DNA of 64,000 nucleotides from Paraburkholderia aromaticivorans (GCF_002278075.1 NZ_CP022989.1:248001-312000), one strand, 5' to 3'; counted from the first letter of the stretch, positions 24,793 through 33,932 are shown. Notes: generated by a model not told the origin, from the sequence alone. Numbers and translations: made by a program.

Positions 24793-25635
24793 ATGCTCAG
24801 CTACACCGGCGGTCTCGTTCTCCTTGCCGCCCTGCTCCATGCAAGCTGGAACGCGATGCTGCACGGCAACCGCGACCGGTTTCTGTCCATGACGTGGATG
24901 AGCATCGCCATCGCGGCGGTGGCCACGCTCGTGGTCCTGTTCACGCCGCGGCCGGCCGCCGCGGCCTGGCCGTACATCGTCGCATCGGGGCTCGTGCATA
25001 TCGTCTACAACGTCACGCTCGTGCGGGCGTACCGCCGCAGCGATCTGGCGCAGGCATATCCGGTCGCGCGCGGTTCGTCGCCGCTGCTCGTCACGCTCGG
25101 CGCGGCGCTCTTCGCGCACGAGTCGATCGGCCCCGTACACGCGCTCGGGATCGTGATGATCTCGGGCGGCATCATGGCGATCGCGCTGCAAGGCGGACGC
25201 GTGTCGCGGGCAGGGGCGCTGGCCGCGCTGACGACCGGCGCGACGATCGCGCTCTACACCGTGATCGACGGCATGGGCGTGCGCTTATCCGACGGCCGGG
25301 CGCTCGCCTACACCACGTGGATGTTCCTTTTCTACTGGCTGATGCCGGTGCTGTTCATCGCGATGCGCGGATTCGCGGCGCTGTGGACACCGGTTCGGGC
25401 GATGCCGATGGCCGTGGGCTCGTCGTTGGCTGGCGGCCTCGTGTCGATCGCGGCGTATGGCATCGTGATCTGGGCGATGCAGGCGGGCGCAATGGGCACG
25501 GTGTCCGCGTTACGCGAGACCAGCGTGGTGTTCGCGGTGCTGATCGGGCGGGTGTTCCTAGGGGAAGCGGTCAGTGGCAAACGTTGGCTCGCATGCGTGA
25601 TCGTCGCGGCCGGGGCGGTTTGTCTGGGGCTTTGA
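24793..25635 (+). CDS. EamA/DMT family transporter
   Basis: 280 residues with ten predicted helices made of two EamA repeats. GGLVLLAALLHASWNAMLHG opens repeat one; LVRAYRRSDLAQAYPVARGS sits at its middle, and ALRETSVVFAVLIGRVFLGE ends repeat two. These are the characteristic spots of DMT exporters for amino acids or other metabolites. The start is ATG 24793, matching the family N-terminus; the frame is open upstream without homology. It is divergent from a GcvA-like LysR gene, probably its regulator. The substrate is not predictable. Confidence 0.87.
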   Translation: MLSYTGGLVLLAALLHASWNAMLHGNRDRFLSMTWMSIAIAAVATLVVLFTPRPAAAAWPYIVASGLVHIVYNVTLVRAYRRSDLAQAYPVARGSSPLLVTLGAALFAHESIGPVHALGIVMISGGIMAIALQGGRVSRAGALAALTTGATIALYTVIDGMGVRLSDGRALAYTTWMFLFYWLMPVLFIAMRGFAALWTPVRAMPMAVGSSLAGGLVSIAAYGIVIWAMQAGAMGTVSALRETSVVFAVLIGRVFLGEAVSGKRWLACVIVAAGAVCLGL

Positions 25636-25728
25636 GCCGGGCTTTGAGTCGGGCTCTGATCCGGCAGACTCAAAACACAAAAAAGCGATAATAGCCATTC
25701 CACGGCATCAGGCAACAAAGCCCCCCCA

Positions 25729-26655
25729 ATGATCATCCGCCCGCATCTCCATTGGTTTCGCATGCTGCTCGCCTGGCAAGGCTCAGTCCTTCCCCGACTG
25801 CTTCCGCGGCTCTTCCTGATCTTCTGCATTTCGATCGTGGCGGTGGCGGCTCACGACCACCTGCTGCCGATCTCGCTGAATCTGAACACCACCGCGCCGT
25901 TCTCGCTGATAGGCATTGCGCTCGCGGTTTTCCTCGGCTTCAGGAACAACGCCAGCTACGACCGCTGGTGGGAAGCGCGCAAGCTCTGGGGACAACTGCT
26001 GAACGAGTCGCGCTCGCTCACCCGCCAGGTGCTCACCCTGCCGTCCCGGCCGATGCCGAAAGAAGACCTCAGGGAATTTTTCAATGCGCTCGGCGCCCTG
26101 CCCCACGCGCTGCGTCATCAGCTTCGCCATACCGATCCGCGCGAAGACCTCGCCGCACGACTGCCGCAAGCCCTGTTCGAGCGCGTCATGGCGTCGCGGT
26201 ACAAGCCGGCCACCTTGATGCTCTACCTCGGCGAATGGGTGCAGCGCCACGCTCAGGCGGGCGCAATCGATCCGATGGCGGTGATCGCCTTCGATCGGAA
26301 TCTGAATGGACTCTCGGATGTGATCGGCGGATGCGAGCGCATCGTTTCGACGCCGCTGCCGTTTGCCTATTCGGTGATGATCCACCGCACGGTGTACTTC
26401 TTCTGCGCGTCCTTGCCGTTCGGACTGGTGGACAGCATCGGCATCTTCACGCCCGTGTTCGCGGTGTTCGTGGCCTACACGTTCATGGCGCACGAAGCCA
26501 TTGCGTCGCAGATCGAAGAACCGTTCGGCATCGACGACAACGACCTCGCGCTTCACATGATGTCGCTCGTGACCGAGGACGCCATACGCGACCTGCTCGG
26601 CGAACCGGCTCTCGCGTTGCCAAACCCGGAAGCGGAAGGCTACGTCCTCAACTGA
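25729..26655 (+). CDS. Bestrophin family ion channel (UPF0187)
   Basis: 308 residues. It matches bacterial bestrophins: MIIRPHLHWFRMLLAWQGSV at the start, then SLIGIALAVFLGFRNNASYDRWWEAR, where the conserved FRNN(A/T)SYDRWWEAR motif lines the channel, and the cytoplasmic C-terminal region with EEPFGIDDNDLALH. These proteins form pentameric inner-membrane channels; related bacterial ones conduct cations, while animal homologues conduct chloride. It is probably a single-gene unit, convergent with the LprI-like gene. Confidence 0.9.
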   Translation: MIIRPHLHWFRMLLAWQGSVLPRLLPRLFLIFCISIVAVAAHDHLLPISLNLNTTAPFSLIGIALAVFLGFRNNASYDRWWEARKLWGQLLNESRSLTRQVLTLPSRPMPKEDLREFFNALGALPHALRHQLRHTDPREDLAARLPQALFERVMASRYKPATLMLYLGEWVQRHAQAGAIDPMAVIAFDRNLNGLSDVIGGCERIVSTPLPFAYSVMIHRTVYFFCASLPFGLVDSIGIFTPVFAVFVAYTFMAHEAIASQIEEPFGIDDNDLALHMMSLVTEDAIRDLLGEPALALPNPEAEGYVLN

Positions 26656-26703
26656 ACGCGCAATTGAACGCGTTTCGTTCGAAGCGCGCGGCTCGCCGCC
26701 CGC

Positions 26704-27435
26704 TCAACTGTTGCCGGCCGTTTCCGACAAACGCTTGAGCGTCGCCACCCGCGCGCCGATGATATCGATGCGGCCGCGCTCGTCGATGACCGGCGTCGTA
26801 GCATTCAGATACGCGGTCCACGCCTTCTGTGCGCGCGTCAACGTCGAGCGCGCACGCGCCGGCATTTTCGACTGCAAGCGGCGGTAGTAGCGGTTCAGAT
26901 CGAACATGGCGTGTTCACATTGCGCGTCCGCACCGCAGGCACGCACCCGGCGCGGCGGATCGCCGCCGGCGGCCGCCTTCGCGACCGCGCTGCGCAGCGC
27001 GAGTGCCCGGTCGCGCACCGGCTGCAACTGCATGTCGGCTTCGGCGAGCACGTACATGGAGCGGCGTGTCGTGGCGAACACGGCGGCGAGCAACTGTTTT
27101 TCGGCATCGCGCGAGGCCTGCCAGCTCGTCTGGCTCTTTTCCCACTGCTTGCGCTGCGCGGGCGGCAGCTTCTGCTGGAGCTGCTGCCACGCATTGTCCA
27201 ACGCGGTCTTCCAGCCGATCCGCGCGTTGTCCATGCACTGCACCTGCCCCGCTGTCGACGACATGTCGCTGCGCGCAAGGCACGCGCGCATCGACGCGTC
27301 GATCGGGTCGGCGGCGGCGACTTCGGCATGCGCCGGCAGCGACGCCGCGCCGAACACCGCCGCCGCGGCCAGCGCCAGCGCGCAGACCACGCGCCGCGAA
27401 GCGCCGGCGCCCGACGGGGACGTCGCGTGCCGCAT
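26704..27435 (-). CDS. LprI-like (DUF1311) periplasmic protein
   Basis: About 243 residues. A signal peptide (VVCALALAAAAVFGAASLPAHA) is followed by a helical region with paired cysteines (MRACLARSDMSS and GQVQCMDNARIGWKTALDNAW). The QWEKSQTSWQASRDAEK pattern is the DUF1311/LprI-like lysozyme-inhibitor signature. A second region repeats the theme with two Cys (RACGADAQCEHAMF) and LTRAQKAWTAYLNA. The start codon at 27435 lies two bases after the stop of the decarboxylase gene, so the two are co-transcribed. A lysozyme-inhibitor role is only by family resemblance. Confidence 0.72.
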   Translation of the reverse strand: MRHATSPSGAGASRRVVCALALAAAAVFGAASLPAHAEVAAADPIDASMRACLARSDMSSTAGQVQCMDNARIGWKTALDNAWQQLQQKLPPAQRKQWEKSQTSWQASRDAEKQLLAAVFATTRRSMYVLAEADMQLQPVRDRALALRSAVAKAAAGGDPPRRVRACGADAQCEHAMFDLNRYYRRLQSKMPARARSTLTRAQKAWTAYLNATTPVIDERGRIDIIGARVATLKRLSETAGNS

Positions 27436-27437
27436 GC

Positions 27438-29723
27438 TCAAGCGCGAACGCAATCGACGAAGTATTCGATGCGCCCGTTGATCGTTTCGCCAACAAGCCC
27501 GTGGATGTCCGTGTGGAAACCCGGGAAGCGCTCGTTGAACTCGCGCGCGAAACGCAGATAGTTGACGATGGTCTTGTTGAAGCGCTCGCCCGGAATCAGC
27601 AGCGGGATGCCCGGCGGATACGGCGTCAACAGGATCGAGGTGACGCGGCCTTCGAGTTCGTCGATAGGCACGCGGTCGATTTCGCGGTGCGCGAGCTTGG
27701 CGAACGCGTCCGACGGCTTCATGGCCGGCTCCATGCTCGACAGGTACATCTCGGTCGTCAGACGCGCGATGTCGTTCGCGCGGTAGACGCTGTGAATCTG
27801 CTCGCACAGATCGCGCAGGCCGACGCGCTCGTACATCGGATGATGCGAGACGAACTCGGGCAGCACGCGCCACAGCGGCTGGTTGTTGTCGTAGTCGTCC
27901 TTGAACTGCTGGAGTTCGGTGACCATCGAATTCCAGCGGCCCTTGGTGATGCCGATCGTAAACATGATGAAGAACGAATACAGCCCGGTCTTCTCGACGA
28001 TGATGCCGTGCTCGGCCAGATACTTCGTGACGATCGCGGCCGGAATGCCCGACTCGCCGAAGCCGCCGTCCATGTCCAGACCCGGCGTGACGATGGTCGC
28101 CTTGATCGGGTCGAGCATGTTGAAACCTTCGGCAAGCGGACCGAAACCGTGCCACGCGTCGTTCGGGCGCAGCATCCAGTCTTCGCGCGAGCCGATGCCT
28201 TCTTCCGCGAACGTCTCCGGTCCCCACACCTTGAAGAACCAGTCGTCGCCGTATTCGGCATCGACCTTGCTCATTGCGCGGCGGAAATCCAGCGCTTCCG
28301 CGATCGACTCTTCGACCAGCGCGGTGCCGCCCGGTGCTTCCATCATGGCCGCGGCCACGTCGCACGAGGCGATGATCGCGTACTGCGGGCTCGTCGACGT
28401 ATGCATCAGATACGCTTCATTGAAGCGGTGCTTGTCGAAGCGGCTGTTCTTCGAATCCTGCACGACGATTTGCGAAGCCTGCGAAATGCCGGCCAGCAGC
28501 TTGTGCGTGGAGTGCGTGGCGAACACCAGTGCGCCGATGCGCGGACGGCCCGCGCCGATCGCGTGCATGTCCTGATAGAACTCGTGAAATTCGGCGTGCG
28601 GCAGCCAGGCTTCGTCGAAGTGCAGCGTATCCAGCCAGTCGCCCAGCATTTCCTTGATCATCTCGACGTTGTAGATCACGCCGTCGTAGGTGCTTTGCGT
28701 GATGGTCAGGATGCGCGGCTTGAGGTTCGGATTCTTCGCGAGCGCTTCGCGGGCGAACGGGTTCGCCAGGATCTTCTTCTTGATGTTTTCCGGCTCGAAC
28801 TCGCTGCGCGGAATCGGCCCGATGATGCCGAAGTTGTTGCGCGTGGGCGTGAGGAACACCGGAATCGCGCCGGTCATGGTGATCGCGTGCAGGATCGACT
28901 TGTGGCAGTTGCGGTCCACCAGCACGATGTCGCCCGGTGCGACCGTGCCGTGCCAGACGATCTTGTTCGACGTGGACGTGCCGTTGGTCACGAAGAACAC
29001 GTGGTCCGCGCTGAAGATGCGCGCCGCGTTGCGCTCGGAGGCCGCGACCGGACCCGTATGGTCCAGCAACTGGCCGAGTTCGTCGACGGCATTGCACACG
29101 TCCGCGCGCAGCATGTTCTCGCCGAAGAACTGATGGAACATCTGGCCGAGCGGGCTCTTCAGGAACGCGACGCCGCCCGAGTGGCCCGGGCAATGCCACG
29201 AGTACGAGCCTTCGTCCGCGTACTGCACCAGTTCCTTGAAGAACGGCGGCGCGAGCGAATCCAGATACACCTTGGTCTCGCGGATGATATGGCGCGCGAC
29301 GAACTCCGGCGTGTCCTCGAACATGTGGATGAAGCCGTGCAGTTCGCGCAGGATGTCGTTCGGCAAGTGGCGCGAGGTACGCGTTTCGCCGTACAGGAAG
29401 ATCGGAATATCGGCGTTGCGGCGGCGCACTTCGGTGACGAACGCGCGCAGCGCGACGATCGCGGCGGCCAGCTCCGGCGTCTCGCCTTCCACCACCACGT
29501 TATCGACGTACGGCAGCAGCTCGTCGTCGTCGATCGAGAGGATGAAGCACGAGGCGCGGCTCGACTGCTGCGCGAACGAGGTCAGATCGCCGTAGCTCGT
29601 CAACCCGAGCACTTCCGCGCCTTCTTTCTCGATAGCTTCGGCCAAAGCCCGGATGCCGGAACCCGAGATGTTCTCGGAGCGGAAATCTTCGTCGATGATG
29701 ACGACGGGAAAACGAAACTTCAT
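27438..29723 (-). CDS. Orn/Lys/Arg decarboxylase (PLP-dependent, fold type I)
   Basis: 761 residues, the size of biodegradative acid-stress decarboxylases (AdiA/LdcI/SpeF group). Residues 1-130 form the CheY-like wing domain (VVIIDEDFRSENISGSG). The PLP domain has SWHCPGHSGG, FDEAWLPHAEFHEFY and the Schiff-base Lys408 in THSTHKLLAG. The C-terminal domain follows from about residue 610. The product is cadaverine, putrescine or agmatine; sequence alone does not settle which amino acid is used. Translation starts at ATG 29723 behind GGAGA, which directly abuts the T-run of a strong hairpin. Confidence 0.9.
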   Translation of the reverse strand: MKFRFPVVIIDEDFRSENISGSGIRALAEAIEKEGAEVLGLTSYGDLTSFAQQSSRASCFILSIDDDELLPYVDNVVVEGETPELAAAIVALRAFVTEVRRRNADIPIFLYGETRTSRHLPNDILRELHGFIHMFEDTPEFVARHIIRETKVYLDSLAPPFFKELVQYADEGSYSWHCPGHSGGVAFLKSPLGQMFHQFFGENMLRADVCNAVDELGQLLDHTGPVAASERNAARIFSADHVFFVTNGTSTSNKIVWHGTVAPGDIVLVDRNCHKSILHAITMTGAIPVFLTPTRNNFGIIGPIPRSEFEPENIKKKILANPFAREALAKNPNLKPRILTITQSTYDGVIYNVEMIKEMLGDWLDTLHFDEAWLPHAEFHEFYQDMHAIGAGRPRIGALVFATHSTHKLLAGISQASQIVVQDSKNSRFDKHRFNEAYLMHTSTSPQYAIIASCDVAAAMMEAPGGTALVEESIAEALDFRRAMSKVDAEYGDDWFFKVWGPETFAEEGIGSREDWMLRPNDAWHGFGPLAEGFNMLDPIKATIVTPGLDMDGGFGESGIPAAIVTKYLAEHGIIVEKTGLYSFFIMFTIGITKGRWNSMVTELQQFKDDYDNNQPLWRVLPEFVSHHPMYERVGLRDLCEQIHSVYRANDIARLTTEMYLSSMEPAMKPSDAFAKLAHREIDRVPIDELEGRVTSILLTPYPPGIPLLIPGERFNKTIVNYLRFAREFNERFPGFHTDIHGLVGETINGRIEYFVDCVRA

Positions 29724-29734
29724 GGGCGATTCTC

Positions 29735-29774
29735 CAAAAAGAACGACCGCTGCATTCTGTCAATTGCAGCGGTC
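29735..29774 (-). terminator. Terminator/attenuator between dcd and the decarboxylase
   Basis: Read on the minus strand, GACCGCTGCA and TGCAGCGGTC form a perfect 10-bp stem with a 10-base loop, followed by GTTC and five T. It ends directly against the GGAGA ribosome site of the decarboxylase. It can end dcd transcripts. Because it lies so close to the next start codon, it could also act as an attenuator or hold back translation. Confidence 0.8.
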
Positions 29775-29809
29775 ACCCGAATAGCTAGTGGGTCAATGCG
29801 CTGCCGACG

Positions 29810-30379
29810 TCACGTCTTGGGCAACGTGACGCCGTGCTGACCTTGATATTTGCCGCCGCGATCCGCGTACGACGTTTCACAAATCTCGTCGCTTTCGAAA
29901 AACAGCACTTGGGCGACGCCTTCGTTCGCGTAGATTTTCGCAGGCAAAGGTGTCGTATTCGAGAATTCGAGCGTGACGTGCCCTTCCCATTCCGGCTCAA
30001 ACGGCGTCACGTTGACGATGATCCCGCAACGCGCATACGTGGACTTGCCCAGACACACGGTCAGGACGCTGCGCGGAATGCGGAAATACTCGACCGTGCG
30101 CGCGAGCGCGAACGAATTCGGCGGGATGATGCAGACATCGCCCTTGAAGTCGACAAACGACTTCTCGTCGAAATTCTTCGGATCGACAATGGTCGAGTTG
30201 ATGTTCGTGAAGATCTTGAATTCGTCGGCGCAGCGGATGTCGTAGCCGTAGCTCGACGTGCCGTAGCTGACAATCTTCCGGCCGTCTTCGGAGACGCGAA
30301 CCTGATCGGGCGCGAACGGCTCGATCATCTTGTGCGACGCGGCCATGCGCCGGATCCACTTGTCGGATTTGATAGTCAT
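29810..30379 (-). CDS. dcd: dCTP deaminase
   Basis: 189 residues, the standard length. [16 protein letters not shown] at the start, then [20 protein letters not shown] (catalytic Ser, Arg) and [19 protein letters not shown] with the catalytic Glu, identify dCTP deaminase of the Dcd type, which makes dUTP for thymidylate synthesis. It is followed by a strong terminator and then the decarboxylase gene. The 343 bases upstream should hold its promoter. Confidence 0.96.
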   Translation of the reverse strand: MTIKSDKWIRRMAASHKMIEPFAPDQVRVSEDGRKIVSYGTSSYGYDIRCADEFKIFTNINSTIVDPKNFDEKSFVDFKGDVCIIPPNSFALARTVEYFRIPRSVLTVCLGKSTYARCGIIVNVTPFEPEWEGHVTLEFSNTTPLPAKIYANEGVAQVLFFESDEICETSYADRGGKYQGQHGVTLPKT

Positions 30380-30722
30380 AGGTGAACGCTGCTCGACGTG
30401 AATGACAGGGGTGTGACGGATAACAACCCGGTAAGTGCCGGGTCACTTTGGGCTAACTACGCGCCCGTATTGCACTGGCTGGCGGGCGCGGGCCCAGACG
30501 GCGTGCCGCTCGGACGCACTATGCTGCCGGCTCGACAGCGTGGCCGCGAGACCCGGGCGGCGGGCACCGCGGCCAGGCGGCCGAACGAAAGGCGCTTATT
30601 TTACGCGATCGTGAGAATGCTGCTGCGGGTGGGGTTGGGAATGGCCGGTTCGCCTAACTCTAGACCGCCTTTACGAACGCCAGCGAGGCGCACCTGGCCC
30701 GCGCATACGCGGCGCCCGTCGC
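30380..30722. other. 343-base intergenic region upstream of dcd
   Basis: There is no convincing gene; frames that cross it are Arg-rich and lack homology. It should carry the dcd promoter, reading left. I could not pick a reliable -35/-10 pair or a terminator for the SOD-like gene. Confidence 0.4.
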
Positions 30723-31256
30723 TCATTGGCGGATCAGTCCGCATGCGAGCGCGGGGCCGGCGCCATGCTGCGGATAGGCGTACGGATCACTCGCGTCGTG
30801 ATGCAGCACAACCGCGCGCTGCAATACCGAGCGGATGCCGTCGAGGGAGACATCCGGCGCGACGATGAAGCCCGTGGCCACGCCGTTCGCATCCGCATGA
30901 ATGTTGCCGAGATCGCCTTCGACCCGTGCGCCGGTTTTCAGACGCTCGGCGGCCGGCGAGAACACCTGGCCCGCGCTCGAGCCGTCGGCGGCGTTACAGT
31001 CGCCACGCTCGTGCACTTGCAATGCGTGGTCGCTATTGGGTGCCATGCCGGCGAGATTGTAGGTGACCTGCACGCCGTCCGAGCGCTCGATGAATGTGAC
31101 GAGGCCGCGCGCCTGATTGCCCACGGTGGGCAGCAACTGCGCGTCGGCGCGTTTTTCCTGTGGTCTCAGGAACGCGCTACAGCCGCATAACAGCACACTG
31201 GTGGCAGTCAGGACGATGAACGCATGCACCGCCTGCCCGTCGATTCGTTTTCCCAT
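30723..31256 (-). CDS. Cu/Zn superoxide dismutase-like lipoprotein, metal site degenerate
   Basis: 177 residues. The signal peptide has a lipobox-like end (LLCGC, Cys26), so it is probably a lipoprotein facing the periplasm. The Cu/Zn SOD fold is evident: GLVTFIERSDGVQVTYNLAG, VHERGDCNAADGSSAG, GDLGNIHADANGVATG, AVVLHHDASDPYAYP and GPALACGLI, with the disulphide cysteines (87 and 172) kept. The usual metal ligands are mostly gone. Positions expected to be His are Gln80, Val98 and Val112; only His82, Asp115 and His152 remain. The active-site Arg is also missing. It is therefore unlikely to dismutate superoxide. ATG 31256 has an AAGAGG site. Confidence 0.8.
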   Translation of the reverse strand: MGKRIDGQAVHAFIVLTATSVLLCGCSAFLRPQEKRADAQLLPTVGNQARGLVTFIERSDGVQVTYNLAGMAPNSDHALQVHERGDCNAADGSSAGQVFSPAAERLKTGARVEGDLGNIHADANGVATGFIVAPDVSLDGIRSVLQRAVVLHHDASDPYAYPQHGAGPALACGLIRQ

Positions 31257-31408
31257 GCGATCCTCTTGCCGGCCTGGTGGCCGCCCCTGCGGCCGCCGAG
31301 CCGAACTCGTGAAGTCGACATGATACCGCGAGACCAGGCGCAAACAGGCGCCTTGGCCCCTTGTCCGGACCGCGGTCGGGAGCGCTCCAACCTATCGCCG
31401 CGCGACAG

Positions 31409-31453
31409 CCCCCGAAGGGGTGAGAAAACTTGGGGCGGCCCGGCGTTTTCTCA
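31409..31453 (-). terminator. Tandem hairpins at the end of apbC
   Basis: TGAGAAAAC and GTTTTCTCA (31421-31429 and 31445-31453) form a 9-bp stem whose upstream arm includes the apbC stop codon. It is followed on the minus strand by CCCC-TTCG-GGGG at 31420-31409. There is no long T-run, so this is at best a weak terminator or a 3'-end stabiliser. Confidence 0.35.
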
Positions 31454-32539
31454 GGTGTTCTGGACGACGATGTTGGGAAACTTCGACGTCATGTCGCGAG
31501 CGCGCTCGGCGATATGGACCGCCACCTTGCGCGCGATGGACCGGTAGATCTCCGCGATACGCCCCTGCGGGTCGGCCACCACGGTCGGTTTGCCGGAGTC
31601 GGCCTGCTCGCGGATCGCGATGTCGAGCGGCAGGCTGCCGAGCACGTCGACGCCGTATTCCTTGCCCATGCGCTCACCGCCGCCGGCGCCGAAGATATGC
31701 TCCTCATGGCCGCAGTTCGAGCAGATATGCATGCCCATGTTTTCGACGATGCCGAGAATCGGAATGCCGACCTTCTCGAACATCTTCAGGCCCTTCTTCG
31801 CGTCGAGCAGCGCGATGTCCTGCGGCGTCGTGACGATCACGGCGCCCGTGACCGGCACGCGTTGCGACAGGGTCAGCTGAATGTCGCCGGTGCCCGGCGG
31901 CATGTCGACGATCAAATAGTCGAGATCGTGCCAGTTGGTCTGCCGCAGCAACTGTTCGAGCGCGGAGGTGGCCATCGGGCCGCGCCACACCATCGGGTTG
32001 TCCTGCTCGATCAGAAAGCCGATCGAGTTGGCCTGCAGGCCGTGGCCGGTCATCGGGTTCATCGACTTCTCGTCGGGCGACTCCGGGCGGCCGACGATGC
32101 CGAGCATCATGGGCAGCGACGGGCCGTAGATGTCCGCGTCGAGAATGCCGACGGATGCGCCTTCGCTCGCCAACGCCAGCGCGAGGTTCACGGCCGTGGT
32201 GCTCTTGCCGACGCCGCCCTTGCCCGACGCCACCGCGACGATATTTTTGACGTTCGGCAACAGTTTCACGCCGCGCTGCACGGTATGCGCGGCGATTTGC
32301 TGCGACACCTGCACCTGCACGTCAGCCACACCGGGCACGGCGCGCAGCGCATCGGCGAACTGTGCGCGGATCGCGTCGAACTGACGCATGGCCGGATAGC
32401 CGAGTACCACCTCGACGCTCACCGCGTCACCCTGCACGGCGACGTTCTTGACATTCCTGGCCGCCGCATATGGCCGGCCGGTGTTGGGGTCAGTGACGGC
32501 CGCGAGGGCAGCGTCGACCAAAGCCCGATCAATACTCAT
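31451..32539 (-). CDS. apbC: Iron-sulfur cluster carrier ATPase ApbC/Mrp
   Basis: 362 residues. Residues 1-90 form a DUF59/MIP18-like domain. The P-loop NTPase domain has the deviant Walker A ASGKGGVGKST (105-114), GILDADIYGPSLP and VDMPPGTGD. The CxxC pair Cys273/Cys276 (ICSNCGHEEHIFG) binds the bridging cluster in the dimer. The protein delivers Fe-S clusters in the cytoplasm. The start is ATG 32539 with GGAG six bases before it; the upstream GTG 32545 is less likely. It is divergent from the OmpA lipoprotein and metG. Confidence 0.94.
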   Translation of the reverse strand: MSIDRALVDAALAAVTDPNTGRPYAAARNVKNVAVQGDAVSVEVVLGYPAMRQFDAIRAQFADALRAVPGVADVQVQVSQQIAAHTVQRGVKLLPNVKNIVAVASGKGGVGKSTTAVNLALALASEGASVGILDADIYGPSLPMMLGIVGRPESPDEKSMNPMTGHGLQANSIGFLIEQDNPMVWRGPMATSALEQLLRQTNWHDLDYLIVDMPPGTGDIQLTLSQRVPVTGAVIVTTPQDIALLDAKKGLKMFEKVGIPILGIVENMGMHICSNCGHEEHIFGAGGGERMGKEYGVDVLGSLPLDIAIREQADSGKPTVVADPQGRIAEIYRSIARKVAVHIAERARDMTSKFPNIVVQNT

Positions 32540-32888
32540 TGACACTCCGTGGGGAACACCTGCGGCGCAGCGGAATCGAAGTCTCGGCCACGCGCCGGAA
32601 TTTGAAAGAAATTGTTAGACAGCATTGCGAAAAGCCGGTGCGACGGGCACCCTTCGGGCAGGCGGGACGCAATGGGGCCGCATCGCTGCGTGCTTCAGCC
32701 ACCATTGTAGTGGCTGGCGCCACGCCTTGCCGGAAGACCCTTCTTCACTGTCGGACCGAGGCTGAATGAGGCGTAGGACTTCTCCTATTATCGAGCCGAC
32801 GGCTTTACTGCCGTCATGTTCGCCGTATAGATTTGTCGCTTTTCGCTGCCTTATCTGCCTGACTCGCTTCACTCAAAAGGAATCAAAA

Positions 32889-33542
32889 ATGAATGCAAAA
32901 ATCATGACTCGCGTGGCCATCTTTGCCGTTGCCGGTTCGTTGCTGGCAGGCTGCGCCACCCAACAGGGCACCAACACGGCTGTCGGCACGGGCGTGGGCG
33001 CCGGCACCGGTGCGGCGCTCGGCGCCATCTTCGGTGGCGGCAAGGGCGCGGCGATCGGCGCGGGCGTCGGCGCGGCGGTGGGCGGCATCACCGGCTACAA
33101 CTGGCAAGCCATTCATAACAAGCTGTCGGGCGCCACCAAGGGCACCGGCACGCAGATCACCGAACAGCCGGACGGTTCGCTCAAGCTGAACATTCCGAGC
33201 TCGGTGACGTTCGACACCAACAGCTACGCAGTCAAGCCGTCGTTCGCGCCGGTGCTGGACCAGCTCGCGCAGACCATGCAGCAGAATCCGGAACTGGTCG
33301 CTCAGGTTGTCGGCCACACGGATAGCACTGGCCAGCCGGCCTACAACCAGACGCTGTCGGTCAACCGCGCCGAAAGCGTGACGGGCTATCTGGGTCAGCG
33401 CGGCGTCGCGCCGCAGCGCCTGTCGGCACAAGGCCTGGGCCAAACCCAGCCGATCGCCGACAACAATACGGAAGCCGGCCGTGCCGCGAACCGCCGCGTG
33501 GAAATCTATCTGCGCGCCACGGCTCAGCACGCCACGCAATAA
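32889..33542 (+). CDS. OmpA family lipoprotein with glycine zipper (YiaD-like)
   Basis: 217 residues. The signal peptide ends in a lipobox (SLLAGCATQQ). A glycine-zipper membrane segment follows (GTGVGAGTGAALGAIFGGGK and GAGVGAAVGGITG), then the OmpA peptidoglycan-binding domain (VTFDTNSYAVKPSFAPVLDQ, VVGHTDSTGQPAYNQTLSVN, then NRRVEIYL). It should anchor the outer membrane to peptidoglycan. AAAGGAA precedes ATG 32889. It is a single gene between divergent apbC and downstream metG. Confidence 0.92.
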   Translation: MNAKIMTRVAIFAVAGSLLAGCATQQGTNTAVGTGVGAGTGAALGAIFGGGKGAAIGAGVGAAVGGITGYNWQAIHNKLSGATKGTGTQITEQPDGSLKLNIPSSVTFDTNSYAVKPSFAPVLDQLAQTMQQNPELVAQVVGHTDSTGQPAYNQTLSVNRAESVTGYLGQRGVAPQRLSAQGLGQTQPIADNNTEAGRAANRRVEIYLRATAQHATQ

Positions 33543-33572
33543 GGACAGGGCTTAGGGAGAGTGGGAAAGCCG

Positions 33573-33610
33573 GTCGCCGCGGCTGTATCGCCGGCGATCG
33601 TTATTTTTTG
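33573..33610 (+). terminator. Terminator after the OmpA lipoprotein gene
   Basis: GGTCGCCG and CGGCGATC pair over 8 positions (one G-T) around a 12-base loop, followed by GTTATTTTTT. It lies about 30 bases past the stop at 33542, the natural place for a Rho-independent terminator. Confidence 0.65.
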
Positions 33611-33751
33611 GAAAGCCGTGAAAGGCAGGGAACAGGAATCTCGCACGAGAACGAAAAAAATTTCGAACTCTGCGGAAAATCCGCTGTCTGTCTTTACGGT
33701 ACGTGGCTGGCGAAGCCGCCGCGTCACCATTCTCCTCTTGTCGTTGTTGCT

Positions 33752-33778
33752 CCGGGGTTAATAGCCCCGGTTTTTTTT
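33752..33778 (+). terminator. Second terminator-like hairpin upstream of metG
   Basis: CCGGGG and CCCCGG surround a 7-base loop (TTAATAG), and eight T residues follow immediately. It is 210 bases after the OmpA gene and 155 bases before metG. It could be a back-up terminator or, if the metG promoter is further upstream, an attenuator. The rest of 33543-33932 shows no gene. Confidence 0.7.
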
Positions 33779-33932
33779 GGGCGCTCGGTTAACACAACGA
33801 GGGAGTCCCCCTTGGGGACCCACCGTCCGCCCGGCAACGACCCGGGCCGCGCCCCACGCGGCCCCGCCCCGCGCTGGGCGCCTGCCCTGCTAGAATCAAC
33901 GTTTCGTCCCACCGCAGGCTCCCACCATCCTT

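Noticed and set aside
26829..29840. A 1003-codon plus-strand open frame opposite the decarboxylase and LprI-like genes
   Set aside because: It is Arg/His-rich with no family resemblance and mirrors the codon pattern of the minus-strand genes, which have clear homology.
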